NCBI GenBank assembly: GCA_030762935.1
Contig: CM060900.1
Location: 400,057,132-400,121,131, forward strand
Source: Hymenopus coronatus
Lineage: Eukaryota; Arthropoda; Insecta; Mantodea; Hymenopodidae
DNA length: 64,000 bases
Direction of reading: 5' to 3'
The notes below the pieces were generated by a model that saw nothing but the letters and a program-made list of their open reading frames with translations, did no database searches and had not been told where the DNA came from. This document shows, in pieces, positions 46,030 through 56,353 of the stretch. Every line of letters starts with the position of its first letter. Position 1 is the first letter of the stretch. The translations under genes were made by a program, and so were the position numbers.

Positions 46030-47185
46030 ATGTACACTATAATTTTCATCTTGGCTATACATATAAAGAACAAAACAAATATGATTCATCTCTATCTCTT
46101 CAAATTCTTGCATAATATATACAGAATTTTCCATTAGCCATATATAGACTCTGTTCTTAAAATCCTGAAAATTACGATTACATAATGTATTTGGTAGTGC
46201 ACTAAAAAACTTTATACTTATTATTTTATAATATTTGCTTGTCTTACTTAGTTCTTTGATAAGGCTTATCCAATTTGTTAATGTTCCTTTTCATTGTATT
46301 TTTTTTCTAGCTCTATGACTATGGATATTTTCTTTTACATGTATTTGAATACCATAAATATATAAATTTACAATTGTAAGAATTTTTAATTTTACAAAGA
46401 GTATTTGACAATGTTTTTTAGAGCATCTGATTGAATTCTTATAACCTCTTTTTGAATTCATAGCCCTTCTAATACACATGAACTGCTAGCCCATCAAATT
46501 AATCCATATCTAAATGTAATCTAGAAGAAAGAGAAATCAGCTTTTCATAGAAAATCATTTGATATGACTATTCCTAACATTCTGTAATTTGTTGGTAATG
46601 ACTTGCATAAAACGTTGAACCCAAGTTATAATGACTAGTGTACTTAGCATATAAATAAATAAAATAAATATAAAATCTTATTGATTTTTGCAGTTTGTTT
46701 TTAATTGTAGGTCTGCAGTATGAACTACAAATGTGTGGTTTATTAACTGTCTCTTGGATGTTGGTATTCCTTGTCTTGATTTTTAAAGTGGGATCAATTT
46801 GACAGCATCAAGTCATGGTTGGGAAGGGTTGTGGCATTTCTAGTGTTGTAAGGAGCTGTCTTGATTAAAGTCAAACAAGTTACAATTATACAACTCTACA
46901 AATTACCTTATTTGAAAATTCCTCTAAACATCAATTAAGTTACAATTAAGCCAATTACAGAGAGCATATGTTCAGAGTCTCAGTGTTTCACCTGAATAAC
47001 ATCTTGTTTTCACATCAGAAAGTATTTAGTTTTGAGTCACGATTGAATATAATCTTCCTTTTCTTACTTATAATCATTTATACAGCAAATGAGAAATGTA
47101 TTAAAGTGGGTTTAATATCTTTTATTTTTGTTATTAATTAGAATATGGAAAATGTGAGTGCATTTCACTGATAATATACTGTACA
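46030..47185. other. End of PLGRKT intron 2, no recognised genes
   Basis: AT-rich sequence without supported features. Confidence 0.4.
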
Positions 47186-47192
47186 TGTGCAG

Positions 47193-47323
47193 GTGGAGCG
47201 TCAAATTCATATGCAAAACCAAATGCGTGAAAGGATGATGGCAATGCAGTTGGCCAGAGCAAGAGAACTCTTATACTGGTTTGGTTCCTTTTATGTCCTT
47301 GCAGCATTAGGAATGATTGCTGG
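47193..47323 (+). CDS. PLGRKT: PLGRKT orthologue, second coding exon (residues 28-71)
   Basis: The exon follows an acceptor ending GTGCAG at 47192 and reads VERQIHMQNQMRERMMAMQ, then LARARELLYWFGSFYVLAAL and GMIAG. Human PLGRKT has a very similar E-R-Q-L-I-M-Q-N-Q-M-R-E-R region followed by its first membrane segment, so identity is secure. The amphipathic, methionine- and arginine-rich helix occupies residues 29-50, and the first transmembrane segment roughly 53-71. The donor GTAAGT at 47324 is perfect. The exon is entered in phase 0 and left in phase 2, and both match the neighbouring exons. It lies 13.2 kb from the first coding exon. Confidence 0.95.
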
Positions 47324-47435
47324 GTAAGTAAAATGATGTTAGTTATGGAAGCTAATGCACAGAACTGCCAACTATCCTGCATTTCAACTTATATTTTGAT
47401 CTAAATATCAGTTCCTGTAATTTTCATCTAAATTA

Positions 47436-47472
47436 TTAGTTCTTCTTCTTCTTCTTCTTCTTCTTCTTCTTG
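47436..47472. repeat. (TTC)n microsatellite
   Basis: About eleven TTC units. Confidence 0.95.
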
Positions 47473-47479
47473 AGTAGTG

Positions 47480-48295
47480 GACATTAAATGCATTTAATTA
47501 TGAATGAATTTATTTTTAACACCAACAATACTATGGTCAGTAGAATAGAATTTATTCGCCTTAAATACAGTGAATTCCTGTTTTCATCAGAAGAAAACTA
47601 ATACACACGTTAACATGTTTACATTTCTATACACACTATATTCTATAATAGTGATCAAATAAGTAGATGATACAATTGACACCAAATACAATCTTGTTCT
47701 TGAAGGCAGTCATCAAGCTTCCTCTTAAGTCAATGTACATCCCCCAGATGAACAGGATCCTGAAACAAACAAGTTCACAAAGGCAGTATTTTCAAAAACA
47801 TAATTGTAGTTCTTGCTATAAGTATAATTTAAAGTTTGTGCATTAATTCACAGATAAGCAAATAGATACATTATTATTAAAATAATTAAGTACAGCACTC
47901 CTATGGTGTGGTCGTAATTATAAAAATATTCACAGTAAATTATAAAAATTATCAGAATAAATTGTACACCTTGAGTTTAAATGTTATATTCATTTATCAT
48001 TGATAGAGAATGGAGAATGTGCTAAAAATTAAAAGTCAAGTAGTAATTTTGGTATTCAAGTAGATGTTTTAAATTACATGTTTTTCAAAGGTAATTGTTC
48101 ATTCAGTCCTTTTCCTAGATAGCAGACATCAAACAAAGAGTTTCAGAACTGGAACTGACTCCCAAGAAATTGATATGAGAGTGATCAAAATACAAATTGG
48201 AATATTCTGCTAGTGGTTCACACAGTGCGCAAAATAGTTTGTGACTTTAAATGGGTAGTGATGGGGATCCCTGGAGACATTCCTCTGTTGGTCAC
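47480..48295. other. PLGRKT intron 3, no recognised genes
   Basis: AT-rich sequence without supported features. Confidence 0.35.
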
Positions 48296-48299
48296 ATAC

Positions 48300-49085
48300 A
48301 GCAAGTTGCTTTAAATCAGTAGCACAATGAGTGAGCAGAAGGTGCATGCATGTGTTGAGCAATGCATTATCCTAAAGTTTCTCACCAAGGAAGACAGAAA
48401 GGCATCCAAAATTTTGTAAGATTATAGTTTAGGATAGAAATCTTTTGAAGACCCAAATGTATAAGTGGAACAAAACTGTTCAATGGGTTGGTAAGCTTTG
48501 AAAACAAGACCTATAAACAACCATGAACAAGCATTTTCATGGAAAAAATTGGAACCCATTGGGCATTTTGATTGATATTTGACTTTTTTTCATGAAAGAA
48601 CAATAAATGCTGCCTACTGCTGCAGGCTTATGGTTCAGCCAAAAGATGTCTATCACAGCAAATGACATCAATCAGCAAACCATTCAAAATATCCCCCCCC
48701 AAACAACATGTATTCAAATACAGCTACACTAATGCATGAAAAACTGAAAGAGACATGGACAACTCTGGAATGAGCTCCTTACTGCCCATAATTATCTCCC
48801 TGTGACTGTTGTTTAATCCAGGCTGCTTAAAGAGCCACAGGAGGTGACAGTAATTCAAAGATGATACAGAATTGTAAGAATGCACAACTGGCTATTCCAC
48901 CTCCTCTTAAAAAAATAGTCAAATCATTGGAAAAAGTTTAAAATCTGGATTATACTCTATTTGCTCATACTTGAGCAAAGAATTCAAGATATTCATGGAA
49001 ATTCAAGGATGTGAGTTTCTTGTTGACATTAGCTTTAAGGTCTCTGGCTTATGATGTGTCAAACGAGAAAGATAGTACATGGTTT
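48300..49085 (+). pseudogene. mariner transposase remnant, heavily decayed
   Basis: Around 48355-48480 the frames give KFLTKEDRKASKIL and a KTQMYKWNKTVQWVGKL block, like the mariner N-terminal helices and the W-x-K-x-F linker. Further on, around 48720-48830, MHEKLKETWTTLE-APYCP-LSPCDC mirrors the mariner segment ending in the PPYSPDLAPCD motif, which holds the third catalytic residue, followed by LK-ATGGDSN. The frame is broken at almost every motif, so this is an old copy. It differs from the two other mariner remnants. Confidence 0.6.
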
Positions 49086-49109
49086 ATGAAGGCACCCATA
49101 GCAGCTTAG

Positions 49110-49240
49110 TTGGTATGCTTGCACATACAACTATTATTGGTTGAATAGGTTTGAATTTTGGCCTTGGCCCAAATCTTAAGCTTTCTATCCATACCTGTAG
49201 TGTGACTTCAATTTTATAGGTTGTTTCAGGGTACAGAATC
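49110..49240 (+). repeat. tRNA-derived SINE, diverged
   Basis: A-box-like TTAGTTGGTATGCTTGC and B-box-like GGTTTGAATTTTG at tRNA-like spacing. Confidence 0.45.
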
Positions 49241-49429
49241 AATACCTTAATATGAAAACAGTAATAATGCTTTAAGTTCTTAAAAGGTGCAACACATTAC
49301 TTGCATCTTTCAAACTGTCAAGCAGAGAGCTGATTACTGCAAGCAAGAATGCATTTACCAAAATACGGATCTGTCAAGATAATTGTCCTTTGTTAATTAA
49401 ATTTGTTTATTAACACTGCCTATGTGCCA

Positions 49430-49560
49430 AGGTACTGTAGGCTAGAATATGGAGCTTAGGTTCCTGGCCATGGGATGTGCCTGAGTTTGATCCCACTAAT
49501 AGGGTTGCAGATTTTTAGGTATTGGGTGTAGAACTAGCATCTACTCAGCATCATGAGGAA
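49430..49560 (+). repeat. tRNA-derived SINE, diverged
   Basis: A B-box-like GAGTTTGATCCCA at 49475 preceded about 35 bases upstream by an A-box-like TAGGCTAGAATATGG. Body resembles no other copy here. Confidence 0.4.
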
Positions 49561-49644
49561 ATGGAAGAGCTGCATTAGGCAGCAATCCTGGCCTTGTGAG
49601 CCAACTTTCTGGGTAGGGCTGGCTGCATCACCTCTCCATCAGTT

Positions 49645-49716
49645 GCATGATTGCTCACTTATGCATGGCAGAGGTTGGCATTCATCCTCTGCCATGCATA
49701 AGGCCAGCAATCATGC
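49645..49716. repeat. Imperfect palindrome with 30-bp arms
   Basis: The inner 16 bases TTATGCATGGCAGAGG and CCTCTGCCATGCATAA are perfect complements around an 11-base loop, and the outer part continues with GCATGATTGCT opposite AGCAATCATGC with a one-base offset. No target duplication found. Confidence 0.85.
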
Positions 49717-50167
49717 TGGCAGGTCCTGGGCTCATACAAGCTGTAATGCCAAAGGATATATTTAACATGTAGCCAAAGGAACATTCCAGATTTGAAGTCC
49801 AACTTTGGATAATGCTCATGGCACTCAATAACGCTTCCCCCACCATATGTACGTGCATGCACACACCCTTTAAAACAGTTCTGAGCTACATAGCAGGTTA
49901 GCTCAGCATTGAATAGTGTGTAGAATTAATTTAAAGTTTAAAGGCATGAGACTGGTCATTATGCTTTTTTGTTTTTGTTTTCCATTGGTTTCATTAATTT
50001 CTCTACCACATACCTAATAGGTAAGCTAAAGTATTGTGTTCCAAAAACAAATTTTATATTGAATTTTATTGGAAATACATGTTTTAAACTCCCCTGAGAG
50101 CAAACAAATAATTTTTAGAAAAAAAAAAAAACTTTTGTGCATCTGCGCAGGTGTGGGTGGGGGTGGG

Positions 50168-50168
50168 T

Positions 50169-50201
<33 letters not shown>
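50168..50201. repeat. (GA)n microsatellite inside R600
   Basis: About seventeen GA units at the fixed internal position of the repeat. Confidence 0.95.
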
Positions 50202-50207
<6 letters not shown>

Positions 50208-51494
50208 CTAGAAGATAAGACCTTGCAACAAAATCAATGATATCATATGAGAATGCCATGCTTATCACCCAAACCAGATTGCAGTTTGTCTCAAATTCAA
50301 CAAAACTTTAAAACCGCATTTTACGTGAATAAAGAGCCATCTGAATCCATCTAACACTGCAATATTAACTTATTTCAGGAATAGACACACACTAACTGTA
50401 CACTTTATTCATGTTTTCAAAATTAAATATATGCATATGGAGCAATAATTTGTTATTATCAAGTGTTTGGTTTTAAATACAAACCTTTTACCCACGAGAC
50501 TTCATGTTTATCTTTTTCAATGTGATTACTCATGATACTTTACTAACGTACATACATTTAGATTACAAAATATAAACGTACCAGGAATCAGATTGTTTCA
50601 ATTTAATTCTAACCTACACACTACTTTTCTGTGAGGGAATTTTTAACATTAAACAAATTTCAATAAAACTTCCAAAGCAGTGCCTTAACTATTTACAAAC
50701 ATAGGTAAAATACTATAGGGTTTTGCACCTATTTGCTTAATTAAGCACTTGAAATATGGTTATGCTAATAAGTGTGATATTTTCTTGTTAATTATTTATT
50801 TGATTGAGGAATGGGTTAATAAATGTGGCAATGCCTTGCTCATTACTTTCTCTACATATGCTATGCACATAGTAGGTAGAGGTGTTGATGTCAATATTTC
50901 ACAGAAAATACATGTTTTGAGGTCTCCTGAATAAAAAACCGTTTTAGAAGAAAATCTGCGTGTGTGTGTGTGTGTGCAGCATAGCTCTAAAACAAAAAGC
51001 CTGTTAAATACCAAACTTGGTATTCAAGTTAAATTTCTTCCAAGGAGGCAAAACAAAGATTTTCCTGAAGATCCTGATCACCCCAAATTACCTTTTATAT
51101 AGGAAAAATGGAATTTTGATTTTCTCAAAAATTACTACAACAATTTTGATTAAAATACTGTACATTAAAGAAGTTAACATGGCAAATAAAATGTATATCT
51201 TGAATTTTCTGAGAATAGCCTCTGAAGACCTCTTCATTCTGACAGGTAGACAAAAACTTACTACACAGAAAATGTAGACCTTATTAAAACACACAATTCA
51301 TACCATGTACATTATTTTGTAGAGTTGCATAGTTTCAACACATTCCTCATATAGGTTTCAATTTTAAACAACTTAAACTTTTCTCAAATGGGAAGTCATC
51401 TGCTGTTCCATCTCTCTTTAGTTTTGCTCCTGGCCATGCAAAGTGAGTCCTTTGAGAGTCCACAGGCCTTGTCAGTTAGGAAGTGTTACACTGC

Positions 51495-51672
51495 ACAAGA
51501 GAGAGGGGAGGGTAGTGAGTGTGGGGAGGAAGGGAGAGAGAGTGGAGAAGAGGGCAGAAGAGAGAGTGAAAGAGAGGAAGAAGGTGAGGGGGAAGGAGGA
51601 AGGGTGGGAGAGAGGGTGGGGCAGCAGGAGGCGTGGGTGTGGGGGAGGGGGAGAGAGTGAAAGAGAGAGCGA
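51495..51672. repeat. Polypurine (GA-rich) tract inside R600
   Basis: Almost pure A/G on the plus strand for about 170 bases, a sequence type able to form triplex DNA. Confidence 0.9.
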
Positions 51673-52354
51673 GTCCAGCACCTTCCAAATATGTGACTTA
51701 AAGATTTCCAAGAAAGTCTCTCCACACTAAAACACATTTTAAAGGGAAAATGTTTTGAAATCTTTGATTTTCTTAAAAGTACCTCTTAAAGTTTTCATTA
51801 AAATACAATATATTTTAAAGAATTACATGACAAAATATATATCTTGAATTTTCTGCAAATAGCTTGTTAAGTCCTCATTATTGTAAAGAAATTTTGCATT
51901 CCTGTATGAAGGAATTTTTTGTAATTTTTTATAATTAGTATAAATTTACTAAACAAAAGGTTCAGATATTTTTAATATTTACAATTTATTTATAAATGTT
52001 AAGTCCTCTTTATTCTGAAGGAATATTGTATAATTTTTATGAAGGAATTTTGTATAATTGGTAAACATTAAGAGATGTTCAGAAATGTACTAATCAAAAC
52101 ATATATTTTTTTTAAAATACCCAATTTATTTATTACTTCTATTATGGCATTGATTATTTCTGAAATATCCATTATTTATTGGTTTGAATTTTTCAATAAC
52201 TTGTCATTTTTTAAAAGCACTATCTCTATTCAATCATTTCTAGCAATATCATGGAAAAAATGGAATTTCAAAGCCACCTTAAAATTAACGCCTGAGCACC
52301 AATTCAGTATTCTCTGTGGCTTTTGTACTTACAATAAAATGTAAATATGTAAAT

Positions 52355-52850
52355 GTTTCTGCAAAGGCTAATCTTCATTAATATGAAGTAGAATGAAAAT
52401 AAGCATTTGTAGGAATATTTTAGTGAAGTTATATCAAAATAAATCATAGTGGATGGAGAAAATCACGTGAACTAAATGCATCAATCTTTTTTTTTAAATT
52501 AAGTAATGCTAGAGTAATGGTAATTATGTTTCAATGTTTTGTATGCTTCTATAGCATTCAGTTATATACAGAAATAAGTTCTGAAAGTAAACTGTTTCAA
52601 AATTTAATACAAGTGTGGTGAGCTGTCATTGCAAGTCAGTTGCTTTTTTGTTCAGTTCTAGGGTTACTATGCAAGAGTGACCATGGTAGTGAAACTTGAG
52701 AATTGCAGTAAAGTCAAACAATCTTCTGTAATGTGTTTTTGTGGTGAGGTGTATTGAGCTCACAGATTCACAAAAGACTGTGTGTACAGTATGATGACAA
52801 TGCTCTCTCACTTATAGTCATCTACAATATAGATATAGAAGTTTGAAAAT
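52355..52850. other. No recognised genes; trailing R600-like DNA
   Basis: GTGGATGGAGAAAATCACG at 52451 recalls the R600 anchor; otherwise AT-rich intron. Confidence 0.35.
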
Positions 52851-52854
52851 GAAT

Positions 52855-53745
52855 AGAAGAAATCTGATTGTTTCCAAGGGCTCAGATCTTTCGATTACAG
52901 CCTCAACAATTGAAAATGAAGAATGAGTAAGGGCTGTAATTCTGGAAGACCAAAAAGTGGTGATAGAGGAAATAGCACATAAACTGGATATCAGCACTGG
53001 ATCTGCCTATTCTCTGGGCCATGATAATCTTGGATTCTGGAAAGCTCGTGGCAGGTGAGTTCCAAAGCGATTAACATATGAGCATAAGCACGACAACATA
53101 GACCTGTGTTTCCATTTGGTAACTATCCTGAAGATGTCACCTTTCTGCAGAGCATTGTGACAGTTGATAAAACATAAGTTCATTATGAACCTGAAAAAGA
53201 GAAGAAAAGCATGCAGTAGAAGTATTCCGGCATCTCCTATTTGCAAAAAGTTCAAAATGCAACCATTGGCAGGCTAATTGATGTTAACTGTTTTCTGGGA
53301 TTTTTGAGAGCCTATTCTTGTGACCTACCAGGAAATAACTGTCACAATTGCATCCTATTCTCACATGCTTATGATGGAACTGAAACCTGCAGTTTACTCT
53401 AAAAGAAGAGGGAAACTGTCAGATGGCATCCTGTTCAAGACATCTTGGCCACATATTCCAGCCCACATATTACAATGTATAAAACAGCTGAGGTGGGAAT
53501 TCATTGCCCAGATTTGGCATCATCAGATGTTCATTTTTTGGATCATTTAAAGAAGCTCTACGAGGTAGAAGATCTGTAGATGATGAAATTGTAGAATCAG
53601 AGTGCATCAGTGGCTATGCATGCAACCAAGTGCTTTTTATTTTGACGGTATAAAGAAGTTGCTAGGATGCTGGGGGAAATGTATTGCAAAGAAGGTTGAT
53701 TATGCAGAAAAATGATGTAGTTTGTTTGTGTATGCTGCAAAAAAA
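52855..53745 (+). pseudogene. mariner transposase remnant
   Basis: From 52925 the frames give RAVILEDQKVVIEEIAHKLD and ISTGSAYSL (N-terminal HTH), WKARGR-VPKRLTYEHKHD, then LMLTVFWDF-EPILVTYQE (region after the first catalytic D), KPAVYSKRRGKLSDGILF and HIPAHILQCIKQLRWEFIA (region around the second D, whose HDNARPH box is deleted) and, to the end at about 53720, FDGIKKLLGCWGKCIAKKVD followed by Y-A-E-K and a stop, the usual mariner C-terminus. It lies in PLGRKT intron 3. Confidence 0.85.
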
Positions 53746-53769
53746 TAGAAGAATATTACACAAGTGTGG

Positions 53770-54430
53770 AAACTTTTTGAAAATCCCTCATTCATAGAAA
53801 TAACATTTCTGTTTCGTAAACAAGAGTTCATTCCACAAAGCTAAATTGATACTTCTTTCATATAACAATGCCTGTACATGATCGTGTGACATGCTGTAAC
53901 ATGCAGAAAACTTACCTGAATAAAGGATTACAATAAAGTCTTAAATTGGTACATTCTTAATATTTGCTAATTTAGCGTACATTCTGTGACAGCAGCACTT
54001 TCTCTTTAGTTTGCCAAAGCAGATGTCACATAGATAGTAAGAAAAGGTAAATTATGCACAAAGTATAAGAATAAAAATTAAACTTCAAGGTCTTCATTTG
54101 TTCATTAAAAGCATAAGGAAACACTATAAAGTAAATGAGTTTAGGAAAGCTCAGTTTGAATATACAACCATGTGCATTACTCGGACATTACTACTAAGTT
54201 AAATTCTTGCTTATAAATCTTTAGGTTGAAAGCAGTTAATGCAAATTTATAAGAAATAAAATTTTTAAAATCTATTATCAATTTTCCATGCAGGGCTGGC
54301 TGGGCTCTTAGACAAATTCTTACTTCAGAAGGTAAATCATTATTTTCATCTAAACTGTATGTATTAAACTCCTTGATGGCTTAGAGCACAGTATATTTAT
54401 AGTGATGGAATTCTAATTATAACCTATTTT
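53770..54430. other. End of PLGRKT intron 3
   Basis: No supported feature. A mini-exon-like segment at 54294-54331 was considered and rejected. Confidence 0.4.
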
Positions 54431-54435
54431 TTAAG

Positions 54436-54545
54436 GTTTCGGCGCACAAGAAAACCAGGCGTTTTGGCACCATTATTGCCGCTTTCCTTTATAGTGGCAT
54501 ATCAAGCAGACATGGCTTATGGAAATAAGCTTCACCGAATAAGGC
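54436..54545 (+). CDS. PLGRKT: PLGRKT orthologue, third coding exon (residues 71-107)
   Basis: The exon follows a T-rich acceptor ending TTTTAAG at 54435. Its first base completes the glycine codon split at 47323, then reads FRRTRKPGVLAPLLPLSFIV and AYQADMAYGNKLHRIR. Human PLGRKT has KKKKPAFLVPIVPLSF and then a YQYDLGYG segment in the same place. The short basic loop (72-77) separates the first membrane segment from the second (about 79-97); the topology known for the family puts both termini outside. The exon ends one base into a codon at 54545, with a perfect GTAAGT donor. The final exon, which should encode about 40 residues and end in lysine in the mammalian protein, was not found in the remaining 9.4 kb. 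Confidence 0.95.
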
Positions 54546-54549
54546 GTAA

Positions 54550-55185
54550 GTAGTCCCTTATAAAATACCAATAAATAATGTTGCTTACATTATAGGGTTT
54601 TTGGACACTTCTCATGAAGACATTTGGCAGAGCAAAAAAATAAAACACAATTTGTTGTTGTTTACTGTGTATCAGATTAATGCTCTACAACATTGATAGC
54701 CAAATAAAGAATGTCCCATAATGAAAGCAATTTTTTTTTTGAATCCCTGTTGGTTTCTTAAATTGCTGGATCTTGTGTTTGTGTTGTGATGTAACAATTG
54801 AAGTGATTGGAGCAACAGAGTGATAAAACCCTCATTCTAGTAATTCTTAAGCCAGAGCCAAATCAATGTTTGTTTAAATCCTGACGCTTGTCAGTTTTGT
54901 GTATGTACTTTGTTTTTCATTCTAAATACTTCCTGTAGTCCTATCATAACAATACTATGGCAATTTGTTCATAATTATTTTTTTTTCTTTTTTGTGGTGT
55001 AAGTAACAAGTATAACACAGATGTGTCCTTTTATACATAGGTTATGAATATGCTGCCCCAAAATATGAGGATATTTCTTTGAGCTTTTGAATATTATGAC
55101 ATATTGTTATGCTATGTTCTTTTTAATGAAAAATTCATAAACTACAGATAAGGAAAGGTATTTATATCATTAGATCAGCTTCCTT
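54550..55185. other. Downstream PLGRKT intron; possible alternative terminal exon at 55041
   Basis: At 55040 a TTTTATACATAG acceptor is followed by a frame that is phase-compatible with the exon at 54545 and stops after sixteen codons at 55090. It does not resemble the family C-terminus. Otherwise AT-rich. Confidence 0.25.
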
Positions 55186-55189
55186 TTAA

Positions 55190-55308
55190 TATAATTTTTA
55201 CTCCAGTAACTCTGGTACAACTTCAGTAATAATGCTTTGAACAATGCATGCAGATCTTTAAACGTTTATTTGGATTAATTGTAAGTAGTTTCAAATACTT
55301 CTGATGAA
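55190..55308 (-). pseudogene. Uncharacterised transposon-like protein, copy C, C-terminal piece
   Basis: The minus-strand reading that breaks at 58687 continues here once the Penelope-like element is removed: frames give KDLHALFKA- and EVVPELLE-like sequence, matching the leucine-rich C-terminal tail expected for the family. The match is weak on its own; position supports it. Confidence 0.45.
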
Positions 55309-55756
55309 TTATCATAATGAATTGAGTCACCTTACACTTTTTGCTTCACTTTGCCTTCATTTGGGAAGACCAGTTTCAGGGTATCTTAACCCTATCTTCA
55401 GTTCCAGGGTTGACTGATGCTACATACAACAGATGGTTGTGTGCAGCCTGGTGTTGTGCTACCCTCTACTCTTGTCAACAGGATGATGTCATCAATGGCA
55501 GCGACCTCAAAATTCATAAGGAATCTTCTTCTTTGGTGATAAAGATGTTTTCCCAAATTTGCAATTTCAAAGGTTTCTTTACACATTTAATTAACTCTAT
55601 TTCTTCTTTTATGTTATGGTCTTTAGACCAAAAATGATGTGCTACTGCAGACTTGTCTATGTGCTTGTACCTAATGCTTCTCAAGTGTTCTTTCATCCTA
55701 GTTTCCAAATTTTGTTTTGTTTTTCCAATATAAATCTTATTGCAGTCTTGGCAGTT
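55309..55756 (-). repeat. Inverted 5' arm of the Penelope-like element
   Basis: On the minus strand it encodes CQDCNKIYIGKTKQNLETR, EHLRSIRYKHIDKSAVAHHF and WSKDHNIKEE, a complete-looking GIY-YIG endonuclease end, and then the 3' UTR sequence also found in the direct pLTRs. Interestingly it preserves GIY-YIG residues that are broken in the main ORF (stop after KTKQNL at 58235). Confidence 0.85.
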
Positions 55757-56118
55757 TATTTTTGGTCTGAAAATCATAACATAAAGGAAGAAATAGAGTT
55801 AATTAAATATGTAAAGAAACCTTTGGAACTGCAAATTTGGGCAAACATCTTTATCACCAAATAAGAAGATTGCCTTATGAGTTTTGAGGTCCCTGCCATG
55901 GATGATGTCATCCTGTTGACAAGAGTAGAGGGTAGCACCAAACCAGGCTGCACACAACCACCAGTCAACCCTGGAACTGAAGATAGGGTTAAGGTACCCT
56001 GAAACCAGTTTTCCCAAACGAAGGCAAAGTGGATCAAAAAGTGTAAAGAAGGTGACTCAATTCATTATAATAATTATGGTGCTCCAATGTCTCAAATACT
56101 TCTTTTTATTTGACATAT
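55757..56118 (+). repeat. 5' pLTR of the Penelope-like element
   Basis: About 85 percent identical by eye to 58303-58672, with matching blocks GGTCTGAAAATCATAA, CATCCTGTTGACAAGAGTAG, GAAGGCAAAGTGGA and CATTATAATAATTATGG. Confidence 0.88.
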
Positions 56119-56353
56119 TGACTTGGTCTACAAACCAGAGAATTGAAAATGAAACTTGTACAGACCAACAGGTAACAAAATGGTGGGAAACAGGGTAGGA
56201 GATTAAACTCCAGACTAAAAAATGGGTAACTTCAGCTAATGTTAAATTTCTAAATATTTGCATCAGGGAAAAGCTATCACCCATTTTTTTATGTTGATGG
56301 ATCAAATTTGATAACAGCAGCAAACTCCAAAAAAAAGTCTAGAAAAGGAAACC

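Larger units (their letters stand above)
49950..52350 (+). repeat. Cluster of dispersed repeat R600, about four units
   Basis: Unit landmarks recur at 50000 (CTACCACATACCTAATAGG), 50855 (CTATGCACATAGTAGGTAGA), 51190-51240 (TATCTTGAATTTTCTGAGAA, CTGAAGACCTCTTCATTC), 51836 (TATATCTTGAATTTTCTGC) and 52150 (ATTTCTGAAATATCC). In three of the units a GT- or GA-rich tract sits just after a TTTTAGAAAA-like block: (GA)n at 50168-50201, (GT)n at 50957-50978 and a 170-bp purine-rich tract at 51500-51670. Copies are 70-80 percent alike by eye. The open frames across the purine tract (51388-51737) are low-complexity and not genes. Confidence 0.75.

Noticed and set aside
51388..51737. Several overlapping frames of 70-95 codons on both strands
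   Set aside because: They are translations of a polypurine/polypyrimidine microsatellite (E/R/G- or S/L/P-only proteins).
54294..54331. Mini-exon-like 38-bp segment with AG before and GTAAAT after, between PLGRKT exons
   Set aside because: Its length (38 bp) would shift the frame; joining 47323 directly to 54436 already gives an uninterrupted match to the family, so including it would break the protein.
55616..55864. Plus-strand 82-codon frame across the pLTR junction
   Set aside because: It reads antisense of the inverted arm and then sense of the direct pLTR, so it is a junction artefact.
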